From NCBI RefSeq assembly GCF_029962835.1, contig NC_080579.1:82291959-82355958 (forward strand): a stretch of DNA of 64,000 bases, given 5' to 3'. Below, one piece after another: positions 24,071 to 34,438 of the stretch (its first letter is position 1; each line of letters begins with the position of its first letter). This DNA is from Magnolia sinica (lineage: Eukaryota > Streptophyta > Magnoliopsida > Magnoliales > Magnoliaceae). The notes beneath the pieces were generated by a model that saw only the letters and a program-made list of their open reading frames with translations, was not told the DNA's origin and did not search any database. The translations under genes and the position numbers were made by a program.

Positions 24071-24871
24071 AAACACTTATAAAATGATTTAATTGAGTTA
24101 TGTATACAAAATGACCTACCCTAAGGTCAATCTAAGGTCATTCATACCTTAAATGTGAAGTATGGACATTGAATCTTCATTTCTTCAGATGATGGTTGAC
24201 CTTTGAAGATTATGAAGCTTTGAGATCTCTACATGATGTAGCTTGAACTTGAGATCTTCTAAAGCTTGGATTTGTCATTCTTGAGTTGTACTTGATCTTG
24301 AGTTGAACATTATCTTGAGTCTTGAACAAGCACTCGTCTTTTCGATGTAGCTTTAAAAACTTTGAACATTGAAGCTTACAGAAGTTGACAAAGTACTTGA
24401 CCTTGCATTTCTTGAAGTAGATCACCGTTCTTAACTTGAAGCATTGTGATGTAGTGTCTTGAACATATAAATCAACATGCTACACAAGACACAGATTGTG
24501 TTTTTGGTACCACAAAATTTGACAACTAAAGGAGCAGGAAACCATAACACTTACAGTTATCACCTAAAAAACTGGAATACAAAGTCTAAGAAAATGAATA
24601 AAGTGGTTAGGATTATTCAACCAATTTGATCTTGGTCTTATGACTTGAGAACAGTAGGTTGCACAATTAGTTGGTTTTATTTGGGCTTACATATGACACA
24701 TACAATTTCTGAGTGCATCTGTATCAGTTTGTCTTCTTTTCTTTCTTTCTTTTTCTTTTTTCTTTTTTCTTTTTTTTTTTCTTTTTTTCTTAATAGAAAA
24801 AAAGGGATAAAGGTTGAAATTCCTCTGTTACTACCTAAACATGAATAAAAAAGGAATCTTTTAATAGGCAC

Positions 24872-25074
24872 CTGTTGATGGACATTAGTCATGGACATTG
24901 TCAAATGGAGAAACACCTTAGTTGTTGCTAAAACAACAACACCATTTGCATGCTGAAGCCTATCCTCAAGGAGATTCATTATGTCAAATATCTCATTGCT
25001 ATATATCTGAGGGGATATATCTAGAGACCAAGTCAAGTAAAAGACACTGAGCCCATTCACTGAAGTCCCTAATC
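24872..25074 (-). pseudogene. AP4B-like: AP-4 beta-adaptin exon fragment with 4-bp frameshift
   Basis: The exon is bounded by TTTCACAG acceptor (before 25074) and CAACAG|GTGCCT donor (after 24872). It encodes DFSEWAQCLLLDLVSRYIP and, after a 4-bp ATAT insertion at about 25001-25004, SNEIFDIMNLLEDRLQHANG and KVFLHLTMSMT...VHQQ. These match my memory of the plant AP-4 complex beta subunit (beta-adaptin-like protein A), a coat subunit for vesicle traffic from the trans-Golgi. Only this one exon is recognisable and the frame is broken, so it is a captured fragment. Confidence 0.8.
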
Positions 25075-26324
25075 CTGTGAAAGCACCAGGTAATTTAGAT
25101 GGTGTTGGTATATTTTGGTGAACCATTTTATACATGAAGAATACTTTATTATATAACTCAATCTGAATGACAGAAGATTGAATCCAAAATGACCTATACT
25201 TTTGCAACACGAAATTAGTAGGAATGGCAGCATGATAAATCCTACTTGAAAAGAATAGCAAGAATCTAATTTCGCAATCACCTTGATAAAACCAAGCTCG
25301 TAAATTACGATCACCATCTAAAAATAAAACTGGGGCCTATGGTTTAGTAATCCAGACCATTGGTCTATTGTGCCCAACAAAGGATGGACAATGACCCAAA
25401 AATATCCTCAACGGGAGAATCCTGCGATTTCAATTAGTGGCCTACACAAGTACACATATACAGTTAAGAAGATAAATACATCAATGGTATGCAATAAACT
25501 AAAAATTTCCCAACTGTTGTACCTTACATATGATGCAAACAGGTCGTTGTTCTATGATTTTATTGGCTCTCAGATCGGATGTCATGGATAGTTTGTTGCT
25601 AATCAAGCTATGCTCCGGGCCTATTCTAGTACTAGAACTAGAAAAAGGATGCATGCCTCGGAAAGAGAGGGTGTAAATATCAGTTCCCTGGCCCACACAT
25701 TGCACCTCAATATGCAAAACTCCTAGCAAAATCAGGAAAGGATTCTAGATCCTCTGCCCACCTGTTTGACGGCGTGGATATCCACTACGCATACACTAAG
25801 GTGATCCAGAGAGAGAGGCATGTTATAGTGAGGAGGGCACGACTGAGAGATCAACGTACTTCCTCTTGCGGGCCTTCTCGGACTTTAGCGTGTTCTGGTG
25901 AGAAGGAGGGCAATGGCCAAGAGATCAGCATCTTCAACCAGCAATGGAAATGGAAGCCAGATCAAGAGAGGCCGGAGTGGAAAATGGAGATCGAGAGACG
26001 TTGGAGAGAGAGAGAGAGAGAGAGAGAGTTTTGGTCGGTTATTGAAAGGATGAGAGAAGAGGGGAGAAGGGTTTTTGGAGAGAAGAGGCGGGAAGGGTTT
26101 TAGGAGTGAAGAGGCGCGCGGGAAACAAGAAGCACCATTTGGGGAGGGCGCGCGAATTGGGGGTAAAAAGTCAATTTTAGTCTTTTTTTTCATTTAAAAT
26201 GAGTGGTGGTGGCTTCACTGTACATGGGCTGCCACATAAAAACACCCCTGATTTCCATCTACAGTGGCAGTTTGTTGTGGCCGCCTGTGATAAAAACGCC
26301 CCTAATACTGGTATTTTTGTAGTG
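25075..26324. other. CACTA interior with GA-rich stretch and a second CACTA-like end
   Basis: Apart from splice-like sites around 25500 nothing is recognised until a purine-rich stretch (25880-26105) with a (GA)n run at 26003-26028. At 26311-26324 the sequence ends in GTATTTTTGTAGTG, the complement of CACTACAAAAATAC, a typical CACTA terminus distinct from the outer element's. Its subterminal region has repeated TAAAAACGCCCCT words. No matching left end was found. Confidence 0.4.
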
Positions 26325-26777
26325 AAAACCCAATTAACACACATATACATAACATCATCAACTTCGACTTATTTTGATGTGTAATATAGATGGCAGTAAA
26401 GAAAGCAGAAAATAAGCTATATTTTAGGTAGTACACGAAAATAGCAAATCCAGCCATCTGCACAATTGTGGGATTGTAGTACATGACAGTGATTCTTGTG
26501 AGTTGTTGAAATGCCTACACATGAAAATAGCAACAATCCATTACAGAGTGCATAGAAATATCGATGCATGTGACGAATTAACACACACAAAATAGATCCA
26601 CCATCGAAACTTCCAACAACATTTTTTAAAAATGGCGAAGCAAAAATGCCTAAGATTTTCACATCCATGACAAAATAACAAAACCCAAAAGGCCAAAACA
26701 GCCCTATCCTTTTGAAAATTTAAAAAATTCAAAAAAAAAAAGTGAAGGAAAATAACTTACCAGAAGAAAAATATGAG

Positions 26778-27014
26778 AGATACCAAAACATTGATGACAA
26801 CACACAATAACCTGTATGAATCAAATTCAAACCAAAACAAGCCAAACCAAGACAAATTAAGACACACCTAAAACAACTCTACCCTTATACCTCCAAGATA
26901 CCAAAACATTGATGACAACATACAATAACCTGTATGAATCAAATTCAAACCAAAACATGCCAAACCAAGACAAATTAAGACACACCCAAAACAAATCTAC
27001 CCTTATACCTCCAA
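26778..27014. repeat. Two-copy tandem duplication, 118-bp unit
   Basis: AGATACCAAAACATTGATGA... occurs at 26778 and 26896 with few differences, AT-rich and non-coding. Confidence 0.85.
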
Positions 27015-27293
27015 AAAATTTTAAAATAATAATAACAAGGCAAAGAAAAAATGCCCATTACTTGCACACCCATGACAAAGTAACAGAAACCCAAAATAGC
27101 TCTATCCTTATGAAAAAATTTTTAAAAAAATGCAAAAAAAAAAAGGAAATACCTTGCTACGAGAAAATTGAGAGATAACTGAAACATCAATGCACCCGAG
27201 GCACATGTTAGTAGGAGGGGAAGGGAAGAGGGTTTTGAAGCTCACCATTGCTGCTGCTACCGTTGTTGCTGTTGATGCATTTCATTTGGGTTT

Positions 27294-27295
<2 letters not shown>

Positions 27296-27325
<30 letters not shown>
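27296..27325. repeat. (GA)n microsatellite
   Basis: About 15 uninterrupted AG dinucleotides. Confidence 0.9.
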
Positions 27326-27328
<3 letters not shown>

Positions 27329-27537
27329 GTTTGGGAAGTAGATGATGTCAGTTTTTAATTGGCCGATCACATCAGATTCTTCCTTTCAAGATAGAAAATG
27401 TTAACCCTCTCTCTACACATGCATTTGAGGAGTTATTTGATACTTCTAGCAGAGTATAACACTAGACATGCAAACATTAATGCGAAAATCACCATACCTA
27501 TCCAAAAAACAAATCTTAGAAAAAACTAACCTCCAAA

Positions 27538-27849
27538 ATGGGATCCGAGATCGAGAATCGAAACCTTATTTCATGAAAATGGAATCCGAGATCAAAGATT
27601 CATCGCCTCAAAAGCGGTCGAACAATAGAAAATCTGCTCTCGGAAACAAGTGGATGGGGTGAGGGTCGATCGATCTACAATCTTCTATAGCTACAAAGAT
27701 TGAGATGGACAGAGATCAGGAGTGAGGGAGTGGGAGAGAAAGAAAGGGAGAGGGATCAAGAGGGAAGGAGTGAGGGAGTGAGGGAGCAGGAGAGAGATCG
27801 GGAGGGAGAGAAGAGAGATAGGGAGAGAGATCGAGGGGGAGGGAGGGAG

Positions 27850-27891
<42 letters not shown>

Positions 27892-28137
27892 TTGAAGGCG
27901 TGAGGGAGCGGGAGAGAAAGAGAGAGAGATTGGGTACGACTGCAGTGAAATCGGGCTTTTTTCTGCTTTAGAATGGCTTAAAAGTTGGAGGGTATATATA
28001 CTCCATGCGTTTAGAAACATACGTGGAAAGAGGGTACACTCCCCGCATATAGAAACGGTTTAGAACCGTATGCAATCAGAAACGGCTTGATACCGTTTCT
28101 GAACCAAAGCACTAGCCGTTCCTGATAAACAATTTTG
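27538..28137. repeat. CACTA right-end segment, inner copy
   Basis: Carries GATCCGAGAT..., a long (GA)n-rich stretch (pure GA about 27852-27888), then TAGAAACGGTTTAGAACCGT and the terminus AATTTTGGTGTAGTG at 28137. It is a direct duplicate of 29237-29805. The flanking bases here (GCA) do not match the left flank of the element. Confidence 0.85.
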
Positions 28138-29236
28138 GTGTAGTGGCAATGAGAACACAAAACTCCCATAGGCATTATTATATGCAATACGGAAATGAGA
28201 TTATCAAATCTGTGCACTACATGCAAGTTAGATTTCCCATTTTTCTAAGAATTCATTAAAAAAAATTGGTATATAGACCTCTTATTTCCCACTTCTAAAT
28301 ATCAGAATAGTACCAAGAGCAGAAATAAAAGGTCAATGTATAAAAAATGAGGCAGAAAATATAAATTCCCTGAAATTTTAAAATCAACTAGTCAAAAAGT
28401 TTTAAGGGGTCATTTGGCACCCGGGAATTTAAAAATTACAAAAGAATTTGTTTACAGAAAATGAAGTCCCAGAGAAAGATAGTTTGTCTGTCATGTTTGG
28501 TTACTGGAATTGTAATTTTGTGGAAATTTTTAGGAATTCCACAATGTGTATTAAATTTTTGAAAAAAGTGACAGCTGGGAGGAATCTATTTCCCTCAAAT
28601 TTGCAAGCCAGCCTCTGGCCAGGAATTAGAAAAGTAGCCATTAAGCTGGAACCAGTTTCCACCAAGAGATAGTTTTTAAGCTTTTCTAGGGTCCCAAATG
28701 CTGGAATTTACCCCTATTTAATGGATTCCATTTCTAGATGGCTATTTTTTTAGGGGGCCAAACGACCCCAGATTACCCTAATCCATTATTCCATTGAAAC
28801 CTTGATCACTAAAACCTCCAAAAGGAACTTCGAAGAGAGAATCAAAGGTATTGATTTACTTGTAAAGGCACAAATTGATGATCCCGCTGATGAATGTAGT
28901 CATCCGGTCATGCTTCGGATTGCCAAGATCTTTCAGCGTGAAATTCAGAGAGCAGGCCAAGTTAACTAGATCCTTCATCTTGTGGTACGGATTGATGATC
29001 TAGACAGAATAGACATGCCGGTCTAGATCCTCTAAAAGCTCCATCGTGGCAAAATCCGCATGTGCCAGATCATCCCTGTAAAACCCTAGGAAGAATCTCA
29101 GGAACCCTAGTGAACAGAGAGAGATTCAAAGGAAATTCACAGCACACATTCTTGACTTCTCATGAGTGTGAAATATTGTGGACATTCATCAGGTGGGCCC
29201 AACCCCGACCTAAAAGTCAGGCCAGTTCAACCATAA
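28138..29236. other. Spacer between the two CACTA right ends
   Basis: About 1.1 kb separating the duplicated ends. It includes a MITE (28406-28769). No gene was recognised; 28830-29200 has a few moderately GC-rich stretches but no convincing ORF. Confidence 0.5.
28406..28769. mobile_element. Short inverted-repeat element (MITE)
   Basis: Ends GGGGTCATTTGGCAC and the complement of GGGGTCGTTTGGCCCC, 364 bp, non-coding. Terminal bases resemble PIF/Harbinger or hAT MITEs. The target duplication is not clean (AGTTTTAA against AGATTACC), so the superfamily is left open. Confidence 0.65.
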
Positions 29237-29547
29237 TGGGATCTGAGATAGAGAATCGAAACCCTATTTCATGAAAATGGAATCCGAGATAGAAGATTCA
29301 TTGCCTCAAAAGCGGTCGAACGATAGAAAATATGCTCGGAAACAAGTGGATGGGGCGACGGACGATATATCTATAATCTTCTGCAGCTACAGAGATTGAG
29401 ATGGACAGAGATCAGGAGTGAGGGAGCAGGAGAGAAAGAAAGGGAGAGGGATCAAGTGGGAGGGAGTGAGGGAGCAGGAAAGAGAGGGAGAGAGGTTGGG
29501 AGGGAGAGGAGAGAGATAGGGAGAGAGATCGAGGGGGAGGGAGGGAG

Positions 29548-29592
<45 letters not shown>

Positions 29593-29805
29593 GGTACGGC
29601 TGCGGTGAAATCAGGCTTTTTTCTACTTTAGAACGGCTTAAAAGTTGGAGGGTATATATACTCCCGGCATTTAGAAACATGCGTGGAAAGAGGGTACACT
29701 CCCCGCATGTAGAAACGGTTTAGAACCGTGTGCAATTAGAAACGGCTTAATACTGTTTCTGAACCGAAGCACTAGCCGTTCTTGATAAACAATTTTGGTG
29801 TAGTG
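29237..29805. repeat. CACTA right-end segment, outer copy (true element end)
   Basis: Direct duplicate of 27538-28137, with a (GA)n run at about 29551-29589 and the same palindromic subterminal words. It ends in GGTGTAGTG followed by TAT, matching the left-side duplication. Confidence 0.85.
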
Positions 29806-30339
29806 TATATAGGATTCTCAAAGTACCCAATAGAATCCATTGACTGTGCATATCTGAATGAAAACTCTTACTAAGATATCAAATCTTTTCTCTTGCATAT
29901 TTAGATATGAGTTATAATAAACCTACATACACCTAATATTCTCTAATACTATTCAATTAAATAATCACAATCATGCATAACAAATCCAATGTGGCATATA
30001 CGTTTGAGATGCAGGCCATTCACTAGGTGGGCCCATCATGAATGTGTGATGGCTTGGAAATCTGCCCATTCAGTTTAATACAATGGATCAAGCTGGCCCT
30101 TAATGTCCATATAAGTTGTATAATAATGAATTATGAATAGGGTTCCTAGTGAGTAAGGTCGACCTTAGCTCTTCATGGGGAGTCGACCTTAGCTCTCCAT
30201 AAATAGTCCAATCTCGAAGGTGAACAATTTGATTTCACTATTTTGCACCCTTAATGTCCATATAAGTTGCGCATTAATAAATTATGAATAGGGTTGCTAG
30301 TGGGTGAGGTCAACCTTAGCTTTCCATGAACAATTGGCC
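29806..30339. other. CACTA right flank and LINE insertion target
   Basis: 29950-30075 resembles the left flank at 13378-13505. 30110-30339 contains internal repeats of GACCTTAGCTCTCCAT and GTCCAATCTCGAAGGTGAAC; these words reappear after the LINE at 31480-31560, showing the LINE split this repeat. Confidence 0.6.
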
Positions 30340-31470
30340 TTTTTTTAAAAAAAGAAAAAAGAAAGAAAGAAAAGAAAATGGAGTTCCATTAATTAAAGAA
30401 GTAAAGGAATGGACATTCGGGCGGCCCCAGACAAAAATAGTGGGGGCGCCTATCATAAAGAGCTGCCTAAAAGGGCTAACAAAGAAACAACAAAATAAGC
30501 ATAAGTATGGGAAGAAAGGTCCTAAGGCAGCCCAAACCGACTCTCTCCAAGAAAATCATCCCCCTCATTTCAGTAGGGAGGTCGCTCATGTGGTTGTAGA
30601 AGGAGAAAGATTGCCTTTTGCTCCCATCACAGGCCAACCCGTCCGCTAGGCCATTTCCTTCTCTCTTAATGAGCTTGAAGGAGAAGGAGCCTCTACTCAC
30701 TAAATTCAAGATCCTAGATACCCATGGTCTCTAACTCTAAGCAATACTCGACTTCCCCAATGAGAGATCCACCATCACTTTGGAATCCGATTCAACCTTG
30801 ACCTTATTCAGCGCCTTTTCCAGACACATAGTAATGCCGTCATGAATCGCTCGGAGCTCAGCTCGATTGTTTGAACCCACACCATATCCAATCGAGAAGG
30901 CAAAGATAAGGTTACCATTTTCATTTCTGCATGCCCCTCCACCTCCAAATAGCCCCGGATTACCTCTAGCCAAGCCATCCACATTTAATTTAATCCAACC
31001 TGTTGCTGATCTAGTCCATTTGATAATTTCAGTCTGGTAGGTAAGGCGGGACGACCGTGCATTACCTAGACCGTCCCTAGACTACATGAGAGGAGCCCAT
31101 CTGAAAGCCGTAGTGCCGGACGAAATATTGGCACTGGCCTTTATGCACACAATGATAATCTTGGTCTTCATGGGCTTACCTTCAATCCTATCTTCATTCC
31201 TAGATTTCTAGGTTTCCCACAGAATCAACATAGGGAGGAGATTGCAGATGTAAGAAGGAGCAATGCCAGGGGCAGAGGCTCTCCGCCATTGCAAAAGCCT
31301 ACCTTCAATTGATTGTTGTTGAAGAAAGGGGATGCCAAATAGGGAGATGAAGTGTCGCCATATACTGGAGGCCTGCTAGCCATAGAGAAACAGATGTGGG
31401 AGGGACTCCGTAGAGTGGTGAGTAGCTGAGTTCATTACGCATCAGCTACAGCAGGAGGCTAAGTGGACTC
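30340..31470 (-). mobile_element. 5'-truncated LINE (zf-RVT + RNase H) with target duplication
   Basis: Flanked by CCATGAACAATTGGCC (30324-30339) and CCATGAACAATTGACC (31471-31486), 15 of 16 identical. On the minus strand it encodes RNase H: LNVDGLARGNPGL at about 30990, NRAELRAIHDGI, VESDSKVMVD, then after a stop GNGLADGLAC. It ends in a CT-rich then A-rich tail at 30340-30380. It is a different subfamily from the two larger LINEs. Confidence 0.85.
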
Positions 31471-31574
31471 CCATGAACAATTGACCTTAGCTATCTATTG
31501 GAAGTCCAATCTCGAAGATGAACAATTTCATTTAACTAGTTTGCACCCTCTCCATGGACAGTTGATTGTAAAAT

Positions 31575-32326
31575 GTCGTGACCGCTTCCCTGGGTGAGAA
31601 ATTTCAGAGCATAAGCAGATTGAGATAAGTGGAGTACCTCAACTTAGGTGGCCCGAAAATTGGAGATTTTAATCGCTTCTTGAAGGGACTGGCAGTTGAT
31701 GGCTGTACTCGTGGCTTCTCCAACCAGAGTATAAGCAAATTCAACTCTTCCCTTATCCGACATCCATTTAGGCATGATGATGTTATGCCTGTTGGGCGGT
31801 GGAGGGGAAGGGAGAGAGGTGACCTCTGCATAGGAGCAGATGTCGGATCTGTTTCTGCTGACTCGAACAGGGATTTCCATGGACGAATCTAGCTGATGCA
31901 TCAGAGAAGAGGGGGGATAGGTGGTGGATAAAGCTTTAATGGGGCTTGGACGTTCGGCTTGATGACCCTGCTTCCTCCAACATCTTCAGGGGGCCTATTA
32001 GCAGGACGGTTGATAGCAGCACTAACCATCATCCTCCGACACCCTAAGAACTGTCCATTGAGGAGCTCAATAGCAACCATTGCATCCTCCCACCGTTTAA
32101 AAGTTATAAAGGCAAATCCCTTGCTTCTGCCAGAAGATGGAAATTTTGGAATGAAGACATCAGTTAGGGCACCAAACTGTACGAATTTGGCTCTAATGTC
32201 CTCAATTGACACCGTGAATGGAAGATTTCTGATGAATAATCTGCATTCTACTTTGGGGATTTTCCTCCACACCTCCTTCCAATCCCTAGTCTGACCGGCC
32301 TTGCTGGTCCCAACTCGATCCCCCAT
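31575..32326 (-). pseudogene. LINE ORF1 fragment with intact RRM
   Basis: The ORF at 32326-31901 contains an RRM at about residues 28-105: RNP2-like LFIRNL, then FGALTDVFIPKFPSSGRSKG, and RNP1-like GFAFITF. It continues in another frame (31901-31644) with SYAEVTSLPSPPPPNRH and a WMSDKGRVEF stretch. This is the 5' part of a plant L1 ORF1. The rest of the element is absent here, the reverse of usual 5' truncation. Confidence 0.7.
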
Positions 32327-32494
32327 TCACCTGAAATCGCCCCTGAAGGGGCCATGGAAGACGACCTGAAGCCATCTCTTAAAATGCCCTACAAATCGCC
32401 CCTTCTTGCTCTAAGCTAAAGCATGGTCTGGGCAAGTATTATGTCTTAAAAACTGATTCAATCCACACCCCCAACTTAAAATCTACATTGTCCT

Positions 32495-32496
<2 letters not shown>

Positions 32497-32560
<64 letters not shown>
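32497..32560. repeat. (AT)n microsatellite
   Basis: Over 30 uninterrupted AT dinucleotides followed by GTGTGTGTAT. Confidence 0.95.
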
Positions 32561-32568
<8 letters not shown>

Positions 32569-32794
32569 ATATTTAAGCATGCATTGCATATGAGACAATG
32601 AAAAGAAAGAGAAGTGATGGAAATGTAGTACCTGAAGGAAGGGGATTGAAGCCTTTCCAAGGTTCTCAATGTGAAGATGGGTTAGCAAAAGGACTCAAAC
32701 AAACTGAAAGCAAACTATCTTAATCCTAAATCCTATAAAAGTAATAAAGCTAACTACACCTCCATCAGACTAGGAGATTTATCCTGGTACATAG

Positions 32795-34438
32795 AATCAA
32801 TTAGAGGCGTGAACATGTCCTCTGAGTCAAATTTCTCAACAAAGGCTTTAAATGATGTCCGTTCACTTTTAAAACATGGTCATTCATTAGATTCTTTATC
32901 TCAATGGCCCCATGTGGATAGACATTAGTAACAGTGAAAGGGCTGGTCCATCGAGATCGGAATTTACCTGAAAAAAGGTGTAATCGAGAATTGTACAGAA
33001 GGACTTTTTCACTGATTACGAATGATTTTTGAAGGATGTTCCTGTCGTGGAACACCTTCATCCAATCCTTGTAAATTCTCAAGTTCTCATATGCATCATT
33101 CCAGATTTTCTTAAGTTTATTCAATTGTAGTTTGCGCGGTGAATTAGCCTTGTCTAAATTGAAGTTCATATTTTTTATATCCCAGTAGGCTCTATGTTCC
33201 AACTCCACAGGCAAGTGGCAAGCTTTCCCATAGATGAATCTAAAGGGGGACATTCCAATGGGGGTCTTAAAATTTGTATGGTATGCCCATAAAGCATCGG
33301 TCAAACAGATTGGCCAATCCTTACGGTCAGGGTTAACCATTTTCTTTAGAATGTGTTTAATTTCCCTGTTGGAAATCTCAGCTTGCCTACTTGTCTATGG
33401 GTGATATGGAGTGCTCACCTTATGAGAGATGTCCTATTTCTTCATTAAGTTTACAAATGTCATATTACAGAAGTGTGAACCTCCATCATTAATGATGGTC
33501 TGAGGCGTTCTGAATAGGGAAAGGATATTTTTCTTTTAAAAATTGAATGACCGTATGATGGTCATTGTTCTGGCACGGGAACACTTCGACCCACTTAGTG
33601 ATATAGTCTACTGCTATCAAAATGTATAAATTCCCAAAGGATTGTGAGAATGGCCCCATGAAATTGATGCCCCGGCAATCAAATGCTTCAATGATAAGAA
33701 TGGGGTTCAGAGGCATCATGTTTCGATGGGATAATGCACCCAATTTCTGACAATACTCACAAGCTTTACAAAACTCATGAGTGTCATTAAATATAGTGGG
33801 CCAGTAAAAGCCACACTACAGAATTTTGATCGTGGTCTTTTTAGCAAAAAAGTGACCACCACAGGCCTGCGAATAGAAAAAGGAGATGACACTTTGGTGT
33901 TCGTTGTCTAGCACACATCTTCTTAGAATTTGGTCCGAACAATATTTGAATAAATGCAGGTCATCCTAGAAGAACTTACGAACCTCAGCAAAGAATTTTT
34001 TGTTATCTTGTGCATTTCAATGAGTCAATGTGAAACCTGTGGCAAGATAATCAGCAATGTCAGTAAACTATGGTAATTGGGAGAGTTTAAGCAATTATTT
34101 GTAAAAGAACATATCATTTATAGGTGACATTTTAAGGAAATTGGGGAGATCAAGTCTCGAAAGATGGTCAATCACTACGTTCTCTACTCCCTTTTTGTCC
34201 TGCATTTCCAAATCAAATTTCTAGAGTAGGGGGATCCATCATATCAAGCGGGTCTTAACATAATTCTTAAATAGAAGGTACTTTAACACTACATGATTAA
34301 TGTAGATGATGATCTTGGATCCGATCAAGTAGGACCTAAATTTGTCCGAAGCGAACATTACGGCTAAGAGTTCTTTCTCCATAATTGTAGTTCACTTGGG
34401 CAGGATTTATAGTTTTACTTACATAGTGAGTAATGTAG
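32795..34438 (-). pseudogene. Athila-type Ty3/gypsy pol fragment (RT end, RNase H, integrase)
   Basis: Minus-strand order: RNase H remnant (about 34430-34130; SDKFRSYLIGSK), zinc-binding region (CEYCQKLGALSHRN), integrase core (33743-33489; GINFMGPFSQSFGNLYILIA, ITKWVEVFPC), then integrase C-terminal half (33340-32801). The last part carries [20 protein letters not shown] and [20 protein letters not shown], words I associate with the Athila/Tat clade. Several stops are present. The fragment is cut off exactly where the LTR at 34439 begins, so the missing upstream part may lie beyond the window. Confidence 0.85.

Larger units (their letters stand above)
22541..24480 (-). mobile_element. Degenerate 5' LTR fragment of an LTR retrotransposon
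   Basis: The minus strand places this sequence directly upstream of the tRNA-Met primer site. The conserved word GTCCTAGAGGG(G)nTGAATAGGAC lies next to the site, interrupted by a 20-G run. The distal third is rich in CAAGTTCAAG/TTGAACTTGA words, as in some Copia-type LTRs (memory, not searched). No second LTR and almost no internal region are present, so it is a remnant. The outer boundary is not defined. Confidence 0.55.
13902..29805. mobile_element. Large non-autonomous CACTA (En/Spm-like) element carrying gene fragments
   Basis: The left end reads GACTACACCAAAATTC and the right end is the complement of CACTACACCAAAATTG. Fourteen of sixteen terminal bases agree; the first base at left is mutated from C to G. 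TAT flanks both sides (13899-13901, 29806-29808), the 3-bp duplication expected for CACTA. Palindromic words built on GGAACGGTTTTAAACCGTTCC fill both subterminal regions. No transposase domain was found in 15.9 kb. The interior holds SPINDLY-like and AP-4 beta-adaptin exons, unidentified exon-like pieces, a nested LINE and an LTR piece. The alternative is that two separate CACTA elements supply the two ends; the matching TAT favours one. Confidence 0.7.

Noticed and set aside
25774-26193. ORFs rich in RERERE or SLSLSL
   Set aside because: Translations of a (GA)n tract; composition is purely from the microsatellite.
27691-28020. Ser/Leu/Pro-rich ORF, also at 29387-29680
   Set aside because: Microsatellite translation within duplicated CACTA right ends.
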